Shown one piece after another: positions 55,410-64,000 of a DNA stretch of 64,000 nt. The notes under the pieces were generated by a model that searched no databases, was not told the DNA's origin, and saw only the letters and a program-made list of their open reading frames with translations. A program made the translations under genes and the position numbers. Source of the DNA: Dacryopinax spathularia. Its lineage: Eukaryota; Basidiomycota; Dacrymycetes; Dacrymycetales; Dacrymycetaceae. Where the stretch lies: the NCBI GenBank assembly GCA_037974965.1, contig JBBPFI010000007.1, positions 1,054,001 to 1,118,000 on the forward strand, in the 5' to 3' direction. How positions within the stretch are numbered: the stretch's first letter is position 1; each line of letters starts with the position of its first letter.

Positions 55410-56108
55410 ATGATGCACGACCCAGATATGGAGCCTTTGGAGCTTGACCCCCCAACATCAAACAGACACGGAAAGGCGCCCGCAACGCGGGACGAGGAAG
55501 AAGGCGCGCTTCTCTACCTTGGCGAGCGCCCGACCTATAGCTGCGCGAACTGCTCAACGCATCTGGTGAGACAACATGAGCATGCTCGCGATCGGGGAGT
55601 GGAGTTGAGACCTACGGTTTAGGCTTTGCAGGACGAGTTGATCAGCAAGGCGTTCTCGGGTCGGGAAGGAGTTGCTTTGTGAGTGTACCTCGCCTCCTGG
55701 AACCTACGCGCTCATCACCCATCGCAGCCTATTTCACTCAGCGGTGAATGTCAAGCAAGGCAAGAGGGAGGATCGGATGCTGCTGTACGTGGCGGATCAC
55801 ATTTGCCGTCTTGCATGAACTGACACACGAACAGGACGGGAATGCATACGGTATGAACACGCAGAACACAGCATATCGATCTGCGCACTCATACCCCTCA
55901 CTCAGGTTGCCGACATAACGTGCATGGGCTGCGGAACGAGCGTCGGATGGACGTATCTCAAGGCGTACGAGCCATCACAGAAGTACAAAGAGGTGCGCAC
56001 CCTACACCTATTGATCAACACATATATGCTAAATATCTGCGTCAGGGCAAGTTCATCATCGAGAAGGAGAAGATCATTAAGGATAACGCTTGGAGCCTCG
56101 ATTCATGA
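55410..56108 (+). CDS. Yippee-type zinc-binding protein
   Basis: Yippee proteins are small, highly conserved zinc proteins of the beta-tent fold (shared with cereblon and Mis18), some of them subunits of the GID/CTLH E3 ligase or linked to the spindle. The gene has six exons between 55410 and 56108. The Yippee domain begins LGERPTYSCANCSTHL (first Cys pair CxxC). It continues through [55 protein letters not shown] (second CxxC) and KFIIEKEKIIKDNAW. All four zinc ligands are present. An N-terminal extension of about 35 residues is polar. About 130 residues in total, as usual. Confidence 0.9.
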
Positions 56109-56446
56109 CGACGATGTATATCAGCATGTTTTTCTATGTATCACCGTGTACTATCTCGACAATGTAGATCAAGTAAGCGACCGGTTCGGTATCTGTCAGC
56201 CTAAATGACAGTCGTCTCTCTATCCATCTTCGCACCTGAACGCGGTCATCTGCGTGGTCCGACCCACTTGGGAGCTGGTGGGCGGGAGTTGAAGTCCTGC
56301 AGCTACCATCCGGTCCATTTGAGACGGTTTGGACCGAAGCAAGGTCCGGTATAGGCAAGGATGAATAAGACACAGACACTTGTGCGAGGTCCCACTGGTA
56401 GTTGATCCGATGGGGTCGCGTCAGAAGTTGTAGTGCCCGCCCACCT
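56109..56446. other. Intergenic space between convergent Yippee and F-box genes
   Basis: Nothing recognised. Confidence 0.5.
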
Positions 56447-58141
56447 TCAGCTTGCAGCCATCCAAGAGTCTTTGATTATGTCGTAGGTTGAACGATTCTC
56501 GATGAAGCTTGAAACGGACGCCCACTCGTTACTTGCTGAACCCATAGGTGTCAACTCGATCTTCTTCCAACCTTGCACCAGGTAGCTGGCCACGCTAGCC
56601 GGCTGCACAAGGGGCGAATCTTCCCCGAAAGCCAAGCGCATAGGCTGAGGTATGATGAAGCCAGGGTGCTTCGGAATATGCAGCGCACAGAGCCGAGGGA
56701 CGGTAACAGACGAAAGTTTGGGACATCGTCTGGCAAGTCGGTGAAGTGTCTTTAGAGATACAGCAGGCGGCGATGAAGGGCTTCCTGCAGGATGAGGATC
56801 AACCTGAATACAGAATCGTTCGAGAGCTGGCCAACGTCGTCCTAATCTTTTGAAGAGAACAGCAGGCAAAGTAACCCTCATGCAATGAAGGGTTAGATGA
56901 AGCATGAAGTCCTTGATACGGTTGCAGCGAGACAGGACTTCCAGCACCATGCAATCGAAAGGGTCAGATTCCGCCACATGGAAGCTCTCTTGTTCCTCGA
57001 CGTTGTCTGCAATGCGATCCATGTAGTCTGTTACAGATATACTCAGAGACTCGAGTTTGCGTAGGGTAGAAATCGTTTGGAGCATTTTCACAACGCCGTC
57101 CCGGTCGAGTTCTTCGTTGGTGTTCACCCAGAGCGCAACATCCCGAAGCGAAGGCAGAATCGACAGCACCGAGGAAACTGTAAGCGCGTCCGCCCAGGTG
57201 ATATCCATACCCAGTATGTTGGGGCAGGAGTTCTTCCGAGAATCAGGTAGAGTTATCTCTTGATCAAGCGCCAGGTTTTCCAGGCTGAGCGTCAGAGCGT
57301 CCAGTTCGGTGTGCTGAGAAACCGCTCGCCAGACGGGTGAGTTCCTCCCAGGTAACATCCCAAGTCCCAGAGTCTGAAGATCCGGAAGCTCGAGAAGAAG
57401 TTCGGATAAGCGCGTCTCGTACGCTCTTGCATTCATGAACGTGGCTGTAGCGCCCAGACGTTGTATGCGCGGAGCACGGATCGCGATCGAGTCGCAAACG
57501 CTTTCTATGCTCGTGCGCCAAGCGGAGATCTCGCCATCAGTCATGATCTTGTTGTGGTCGCCTATAATGAAGAGCTGGAGTTCTTGAAGAGAGTGGGATA
57601 AGAGCGTGGTCATAGCATCGAAGCTTTCTGGTGTCGTTGCTTGCCAGGTCAAGATATGAAGGTTCTTGAAAGGGGGCCCTTCGCGCATAGCAGACAGCTT
57701 GGACAGCTTCGAGATGATTGCATGCGTGTCGCGCTTGACGATAAGCGCATCCGGGATTTCGGCCATAGAATCAAATACCGGATCCACGTAGTCCTGGTCG
57801 GGTTTCGGCCAGAAATGGATGACCTGGACGTGCCGCGCATACAGCTCGAACCGCTCCAGCCTGGCTGCCAGTGTCTTGTTCCATTCGTACTGCGGTCTTC
57901 CAGGTGTCAGCCTACCTAAGAGGAAAGACGCACTTACCCGTCGTTCAGATCTCGTGGGATAGAGCACAACAGTTAGAAGAGCCTTCAGAGCATCCGTACC
58001 GATAGTATGCCAGAGATACGGGGAGATCTGTTCGTGTATGCGATGACAAGTCTGAGAAAACCGACCAAGCTCTCGAGAGTCCAGATGCGCGCATATATGC
58101 CTCAGAAGCTCCGGGGTGGAGAGCAGACGCTGGGAAGCCAT
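56447..58141 (-). CDS. F-box protein
   Basis: F-box proteins bring substrates to SCF ubiquitin ligases through Skp1. The ATG at 58141 is followed at once by the F-box (residues about 6-45, LLSTPELLRHICAHLDSRELGRFSQTCHRIHEQISPYLW). The rest (LPDLQTLGLGML, LTVSSVLSILPSLRDVALWV, LRKLESLSISV, LHRLARRCPKLSSVTVPRLCAL) has spaced leucines like the degenerate LRR arrays common in basidiomycete F-box families. A 48-nt intron (57890-57937) is likely: it has a GTAAGT donor, GGCTGAC and CAG. It has no stop and is a multiple of three, so both spliced (548 residues) and unspliced (564) products stay in frame. The target is unknown. Confidence 0.82.
   Translation of the reverse strand: MASQRLLSTPELLRHICAHLDSRELGRFSQTCHRIHEQISPYLWHTIGTDALKALLTVVLYPTRSERRVSASFLLGRLTPGRPQYEWNKTLAARLERFELYARHVQVIHFWPKPDQDYVDPVFDSMAEIPDALIVKRDTHAIISKLSKLSAMREGPPFKNLHILTWQATTPESFDAMTTLLSHSLQELQLFIIGDHNKIMTDGEISAWRTSIESVCDSIAIRAPRIQRLGATATFMNARAYETRLSELLLELPDLQTLGLGMLPGRNSPVWRAVSQHTELDALTLSLENLALDQEITLPDSRKNSCPNILGMDITWADALTVSSVLSILPSLRDVALWVNTNEELDRDGVVKMLQTISTLRKLESLSISVTDYMDRIADNVEEQESFHVAESDPFDCMVLEVLSRCNRIKDFMLHLTLHCMRVTLPAVLFKRLGRRWPALERFCIQVDPHPAGSPSSPPAVSLKTLHRLARRCPKLSSVTVPRLCALHIPKHPGFIIPQPMRLAFGEDSPLVQPASVASYLVQGWKKIELTPMGSASNEWASVSSFIENRSTYDIIKDSWMAAS
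57890..57937 (-). other. Probable 48-nt frame-neutral intron in the F-box gene
   Basis: GTAAGT donor, CTGAC-type branch site, CAG acceptor; 16 codons without a stop if kept. Confidence 0.55.
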
Positions 58142-58975
58142 CGTCTGAGTGTTGAATGAGACCGTTGATCTAAGTAGGATGCAGCTATAAATTGAGGTGG
58201 TGGTGGTCAGGAAGAGAGCGGCGGTGCGTCCCGTGACGAGCCTTCGTCGTTGCAGACGCAGTCAGATCGGCGGCCGTGAGGAGCACCAATAATTACATGG
58301 GATATGCAGTTCTTTCTCACTGTCGAGACTAGGCAAGATTGAAGGAGGTTTCTATCACTGTGAGGGTATTTTCGGGTGGAGTTTGGTCGAGCAAGCAGCA
58401 TATATGCACCTTGCTGCTCACAGGCATAACCCTATTTCAGCACACCAGCCAGTGCGGGCTCCGTAACTGCGAGATAGCTCATCAAGATGTATCATTACTC
58501 CCCTAACATCCCACAAGGCCCAGCCCTCCCATCATACACAGTACAGAGACCAGTAAAAGACATCAAGTAACAAAAAGAGAAAGGAAAACAGAGAGGCGAG
58601 AACAGCCGAGGAGCCGGGGCAACCTCACAACAGAAGCGACCGCAATCAAACGAAAAGAAAAAAGAAAGTCCCATGAACAACAGCACAAACAAATCGGGAA
58701 GGATATCACAGTCCCTCTCCATCTGGACGCTTGGAGCGCCAGCGGCAAGGGGAGGAGAATGAGGATGGATGTGAGACAGGAGGATATCATGATACAGTCG
58801 GGAACGGCGGAATGGACGAGCCTGTCCATCCGGTCTATTAAGCGAGCCAGTCAGCCAGAGGAGATAGGAGAGGAGAAGTAGTCGGGGTCGTCCATTCTGT
58901 TCTTGTGTCCGTTTGTTTTTTGTTCGCCGTGGAAGCCGAACGCGAGGTAGTTGCGTTGGGTGGGATGGGCAGAGC
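58142..58975. other. Region between the bHLH and F-box genes
   Basis: About 830 bases holding the bHLH 3' UTR (A-rich on the plus strand near 58560-58700) and the F-box promoter. No gene seen. Confidence 0.5.
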
Positions 58976-60499
58976 CTAGTCGTCATCCCCTTCCTCATCG
59001 TCGTCGTCTTCGTCGCCCGGAAGACCTTTCATCCAGGACATCGCGTCGCGCATATGCGGAGGCGGAAGGCCGCTCCCGCCGTGCCAGGGAGTTTCCCAGA
59101 TCCTGAGCTCGTGGGCACCAGGCTGGAGGGAAGTGGTCTGGCCGGGGACGTAGGGTGGAGGACGCTCGTGCGGCGGCAGGCTGGCGGCGAGATGTGCATG
59201 TTCGGTGAGCAGCTTGTTGCGCTCTGCCAGCAAGGCTTCCACGTGTTCGATGGCTAACGAAAAGGATGAGCATGATAATCGGCCATATTATGGGCAGGAA
59301 GTGGACGCACTCTTTGTAAGGACGGTAGCCTCGCTCTTCACCACTCCACCCAACCCGCCCTCATCATCGTCCTTCCTGCCTTTGCTCTTCGCAGCCTTCT
59401 TTTTCTCGCTCTCGGGCGACATGCCCGGAACCTTGACAGTAACCGCACCGACGCCCGGTCCGCCAGCAGCGACAACCTCGCGGAGGGAAGGCACGACTTC
59501 GCAGAGCGCTTCATAGCCCTTTCGGATAGTCGCGCGCCGCTTCTGCTCCGAGTGGATATGGTTCGCCTTCTTCTGCTCGGCACTCAGGAGAGCAACAGGA
59601 CGCGTCTTGACTGTGTTGGTCATGCCCGCCATAGCTCGCCTGGTATCACTGTCGGTAGGACTCGCCTCATTCGGGCTCCAGTTGCTGCGAGCCGCATCGG
59701 TGGAGTCGGTCTTGCTCCGCTTTGGCATCGGCTGCTGAGGTGGAGAGGGAGGGGTGCGCTTTGGGTCTGCCACGACCTGCTTGGTTGGGGAGCTGGGCTT
59801 GGGCGGTGTACGGGTGTTGATGGGCGGAGGAGCCATAGATGACATGTAGTTGCTGAAGCCGGAGTTGCCGTACGTTGGTGCGCTTCCCGGAGTCGGGAAC
59901 TGCGGGAGGGTGCCGACATCACCCCCGCGGTAGATGATCCGGCCTGGCTCTTCCTGCTGCGGGGATTGCATGAAGCCATACTGCGACTGTTGCTGATGTT
60001 GCTGGCTGGCTGCAGAGCCGGAGAGGGCGAGCAAGGCGGCGGTGCGCTTTTGGAGTTCTGGGCGAGGCTGGGAGGGCTCGAGAATATGGTCTCCTCTCAG
60101 GGAAGGGTAGCCCTGCTGTCCAGTCGGGGTGGTGGCGGACTGCTGAGATGGGGTCCACATCGACCCGGATGTGCCGGACGAAGGACGACGTTCGGTGGGC
60201 GAGTATGCGGCATGAGGTGAATGCGGCAGATTAGGGTCGCCATACTGCTGGCGTTGCTGTTGTTGTTGATGAGGCAAGCTGAAGAAGTCCTGTTGATGAG
60301 GATGTTGGTTGTATGCGAGGTGGTCGGTCGGTGAGCGGAAGGGTGTCGTCGGGGAGTGATGACCATAAGGGATAGCCGACCGTGGGCTTGTGCTCGTCGT
60401 CGCCGTCGTCGTCGGTCCCGAAGGCGGGCGCGATGACGAGGGATGAATTGTCGACGTTGTATTCCTCATTTGATCTCTGACCGATTCTGGACCGCGCAT
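58976..60499 (-). CDS. Basic helix-loop-helix transcription factor
   Basis: A nuclear DNA-binding protein. The basic region and helix 1 read KKANHIHSEQKRRATIRKGYEALCEVVPSL, with the His-Glu-Arg pattern (HSEQKRR) that contacts CANNTG E-boxes. A long Gly/Lys-rich loop of about 45 residues leads to helix 2, KSEATVLTKTIEHVEALLAERNKLLTEH, formed across an intron near 59250-59309 and extended by a leucine-zipper-like stretch. The N-terminal 290 residues are rich in Ser, Pro and Gln (QQQQQRQQYG), with KRSKTDS as a possible nuclear signal. The C-terminus is acidic (DEDDDDEEGDDD). The long loop resembles fungal MLX/Ino-type factors. The start at 60499 (MRGPESVRDQMRNTT) is uncertain; an in-frame ATG exists at 60673. 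Confidence 0.85.
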
Positions 60500-62529
60500 G
60501 ATTATGGTGGGGTTGTGCTCGTGAAAACGGCGAACGGTGAGAGAAGGGTGGCCTGTCTCACTCGGATCACACGCTCGATCTCGCTGTCTCCCCGCAACGT
60601 CGACCGCTCTCGGAGATGACGCGGCCGTCGGGGTTGAAGACGCGCACGCCTCCTTCACCTGAACAACCACCATAGCCACTGTCAGCACACGGTCCTCGAC
60701 ATGGAGACAAGGAAAGAGAGAGAAGGGGGGATAACGACGACAATGGAATGGTGTACCAGCCAAGTGGGGACAATGGGCACGCACCTAACGCAAGGCGATT
60801 CACCGCCCGAACCGAATTCGTGTGGCGTTGACCGGAATTTGTATAAGCTCACACACCGAAGCGGCTGAGGCCGTTTCCCCCTTCGCTCCCTTCTCCCCCT
60901 TCGTTCGGGGTGGCAGGCCGACAAAGGTCGATGACAGCGCGTGCCCGAACGATCACCGGAATCAATTCACCTTTCCTTCTTTGGGGGGGTAATATCTGAG
61001 GACGCGTCACAGGTCGATTCTCCTTTCGAGTCGTGAAGAAGCGAGTGTTGACTTCCTCGGACTTGGTTTCTCGAAACCGTTGGGGACAACAGAAGCAGCT
61101 TCTGAATCCTCGGTCGATGAGCTGGCGTCGAACTAGGGACCAGGACGATGGCAAGCACCTTTGTTCGCTGCCGAGTATACTTGCACAAGATGATCAAGGC
61201 GATGGTCTAACGACGGCAAGCTTGAAGGATTCGTATCTTGATTGGCTGGACGGTCGGATTCGGAGTAACGTGAAGATGGGAGGGATGTCCGCTGGTCGTA
61301 TGCGGGCTGAGCTTAAGGAGAGGCCAAGCTGATCTGCACACGCCTGGTCGAGTCCACTTCAGTGGGGGGTGCAGGGCGCAGTCCTCAGCAGTTGGGCATG
61401 TGAAGGCAGGCAATCTCGTGCCATTATATGCGCTCCTGACCTACCATGGTTTACGTATCCGAACGTCCAAATCTGCCGGCTCTATGCAACCCCTGCCGAC
61501 CTGGGTTTGCTCACCTAGAAGCTCGAACGAGCGGCCGGGAGGTGCGAGCGTCGGGGTGCTTCCACAAACCCACCGGGGAGCACACCATCCTTCTCGCAGT
61601 CAGCGCCCTCACTCCGCATCGCACCGCCCCGTTCTCACCACACCCATCGTCCGGTCACCGCCGCCCGTTCGCCCACATTGGACACGCCGCGGCATACCGC
61701 CCATCACCACCCGTTTCTTCCATTCTGTTCCTGACCAATGGATCTGCCGATCCCCCACCCGATTTGTCCCTATCCCCCCTCAGAAGACCGCCTTCGTGGC
61801 TGCCGATATCCCTTCTCGTCGAGCGGCGCGACAGCATGGCTCTCTTCGGTCGACCCACCACGCCGTACTGCACTGTGACAGGCACTATTCACCTTAAACT
61901 CCGCCTCGGAAACTATTTGCTAGTACACAAACTCGCGCAGTCCATATGAGGCAATCGCACAGCACCGCCGTACCGTGTTCTCCTCTTCACCAGAGCCCGT
62001 ACCCTACCTTCCGTCGCTCTCCTCACACTACCGCTCGTATGACGTCTATCAACCCTCACGCATGCTTGCTGTCAAGGGCACAGCTCACCTCGCTCGCAAG
62101 GAAGGACAGTTCAACCGGCAGATGAGCCTCACTAGACCCCGACAAACCAGGGTCGCCCGAGCGCATCACTGCGTCAACCGTCGACTGATTCCGAATCTTG
62201 ACTGGAAAGGGTTACGCCGCGAGGGTGAGGCTATCGATACCCGTAGCCCGAATCTTCCGTAGACGAGCACCAGCCCGAAGCACACTAGAGACATCTCCCG
62301 GCATTTTTCCAAGGTCAACTACGGAAGGAACGTTACGAATGGATGGATCCAGGCAGCGCACCCTTTCCTTTCCTGCCCGCGTCCAATAGCTTTGCATCAT
62401 TCCCTATGTTGACAGCGCATGACATCTTCCGCCCGCGGGGTTGGCACGCCAGAATGCTGTGCCAGATGCGGTCAGCTTCCATCCGATGAAGCTTCGCCTT
62501 TGTTCTAATATCTAGAGTTCTGAACTTCT
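60500..62529. other. 2 kb without a confident gene
   Basis: The first few hundred bases should be the bHLH promoter and leader. The rest has only short frames; the longest with an ATG (61446-61949, 167 residues) is Pro/Arg-rich, has no recognisable motif and looks like chance. Confidence 0.45.
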
Positions 62530-63030
62530 CAGGGCCAACCCGCCGTCCGCGCAAACTGTCGAACCTACAAGCAGTCGACACTGCGGTGTGGCCTCATATT
62601 CATCGTTGACGATGGCGACATCCTAAACATCCTAAACCCCACTTCTGGCGAAATCGATTGCTCTATTCGAAACGTAAGCTCAACGTCCCCTCGTTCTCCG
62701 AGAAACACCCTCATCGACCCACACTGCCTTGGTACGATATCACGAACGCATGCTGCGGAGAATACCAAAGACGTATTCGGAAAAGAAGCACGCGGCTTCG
62801 GTGAAGCACTGCTTGCGTGGTCAACCCCTCTGTTCAGCCTGTAGCTCGGGTCAACCACATGCGAGGGATCGAAGTCTGTTATCGGTGCCTCGTATGCAAT
62901 CTGAATGGGTTCATTGCGCCTATCGTAAGTCATTTCTATTTGTGCCGAATTGAGTCAGCTCGCTAATGCATCCTGTAGGACGGCATAATCCCGCTTTCTC
63001 CAGCAACCGCAAGACAGCTCAACACGTTCC
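62530..63030 (+). other. Possible coding exons of an unknown gene
   Basis: After an acceptor-like CTCAG at about 62531 the plus strand reads a stretch with C-rich third positions, containing CGLIFIVDDGDILNILNP and SGEIDCSIRN, to a GTAAG at about 62674. A second stretch reads GIEVCYRCLVCNLNGFIAPI up to a GTAAGT near 62925. After a GCTAAT...TAG intron it continues DGIIPLSPATARQL. These pieces can be joined in phase, but no ATG exon or end could be fixed and no family is recognised. It may be a real gene of low expression or a decayed one. Confidence 0.25.
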
Positions 63031-64000
63031 TTTCTGCTCCATGCTACCCACGTAACCGCTTTTCTCGCTGCTTCGAACACAGTGCGGAACAGAAGACCGA
63101 TACCAGAGATAACGGAGTCTTCGATGCTTCTGCAAGATCTCTCTCTTCTGAATATTGTTGCTGCTGGTCGTGCGCGATCTGGGCCTCCAGCTCCAGCCAA
63201 TACACACCACGTCCAGTGACTTCTACAAGCCGTGCGGCAGCCGAAGCGACCTCGTTACGACACAAGATACAAACTCATTATGCTCGATCTTCTGCCCGCG
63301 AATCACCCGCAAGACGAAGGCGTTGCACTCGGGGCCAACCATTGTAGCCAACCCCAAGTGGAAATCACGCCCGCCAAGCTCAACCGTCAGCAGCATCGGC
63401 ATCACGAGCGACCTCGGTGGTCTATCTCTCTTTGGGAGCCTAATCACCGCCCTCCACATATTTGTATACCCTTCAGGCCTTGGCCGAGCCGAGCTTGCTC
63501 CATGGGGTCTGGAATGCGAGCGATCTCCGTAATCGAGCGGACGAACCGTGAAGGCTTCTCCTTCCTAAACGACGAGCCTGCCGCTCTTCTCGCATTGCGT
63601 GTCGCGCACGTTGGTTGGCTCCATGCGAAGCACTTGCCTGGGGCACCCCAGACCTCCTCTGAGCGAGCGGAGATCGAAAGGCGGCCTTCTTTGAAATTAG
63701 GGACTGTCTGCGCACGAAAGCACCGTCCAGGAGGCAAGCTCTTGTACGATAGTCTGTTGACAAAGCGTCCTTCCCTGGATTCTGCGTCGTAACGGGTCCG
63801 CTACCAGACCTTCCTCAATCAATAACCAAGCCCTGTACGGTCCAGATGCGTCATGTCAGGTATTCCGTTTTCCTCCCTTGTCGTGAAGCACCACGCTCCT
63901 TCCGACTGACGCACGACGTATTGTCCAAGCAAGACGAGCAGGCTGGTATCGGCAATAATGATGTCTTCATACCGCTCAAATTGGGAATATCCTCTAGAAC
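63031..64000. other. Unassigned end of the window
   Basis: Open frames overlap on both strands (for example plus 63232-63792 and minus 63223-63459), none with a clear ATG start, motif or splice pattern. A gene running out of the window cannot be excluded. Confidence 0.35.

Noticed and set aside
61446-61949. 167-residue plus-strand frame
   Set aside because: An ATG is present but the sequence is Pro/Arg-rich, lacks motifs and has no supporting promoter or splice context.
63232-63792. 186-residue open frame on the plus strand
   Set aside because: The frame begins with GTG, has no recognisable domain and overlaps equally open frames on the other strand.
1-64000. CRISPR arrays, bacterial operons or Shine-Dalgarno sites
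   Set aside because: The window is eukaryotic; the tandem repeats found are unspaced micro- and minisatellites.

Overview
This window is nuclear DNA of a filamentous fungus, most likely a basidiomycete of the Agaricomycotina. The basis is many short introns (about 48-60 nt, GT...CTNAC...AG) in nearly every gene, compact gene spacing on both strands, GC-rich codon use, and a set of clearly eukaryotic housekeeping genes. No species is claimed. All gene models were spliced by eye from reading frames and splice signals.

Layout. 1-12.2 kb: dolichol kinase SEC59 (5' end outside the window), an unidentified single-pass membrane protein, exportin-T, and convergent to it the U4/U6 snRNP WD40 protein PRP4. 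12.4-13.6 kb: a Mutator-like non-autonomous transposon with a perfect 10-bp target duplication and a related element nested in its left arm. 13.6-15.8 kb: no recognisable gene. 15.8-17.6 kb: an intact secreted type-B carboxylesterase. 18.1-21.9 kb: long-inverted-repeat element A. 22.1-28.8 kb: DNA polymerase eta (RAD30), homoaconitase LYS4 and a GPI-anchored fasciclin protein. 31.2-34.4 kb: two decayed copies of the esterase. 34.9-38.5 kb: element B, a relative of A. 38.8-60.5 kb: a dense housekeeping block with proteasome ATPase RPT2, SDE2, a TMS1/SERINC membrane protein, an unknown protein, mitochondrial dynamin MGM1, a peroxisomal SCP2 protein, ATP synthase subunit g, PHO88/SND3, VPS53 of the GARP complex, a Yippee protein, an F-box protein and a bHLH transcription factor. 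60.5-64 kb: no confident gene.

The most unusual content is the pair of elements A and B. Each has arms of about 1 kb in inverted orientation. Each arm carries two tRNA-like modules (A box, D-arm-like stem, B box) facing each other across a common core. Between the arms lies a degraded copy of the last exon of RAD30, whose intact gene starts about 0.2 kb beyond element A. An esterase plus its 3' flank plus an element occurs twice, so a block was also duplicated segmentally. This resembles gene-fragment capture by Pack-type transposons, but the tRNA-like architecture of the ends fits no element family I can name.

Most of the other genes are unrelated housekeeping functions. Divergent pairs share short promoters: RAD30/LYS4, RPT2/SDE2, the unknown gene/MGM1, SCP2/ATP20 and VPS53/Yippee. 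I saw no virus-like or LTR element, no CRISPR array and no convincing functional tRNA or rRNA gene.
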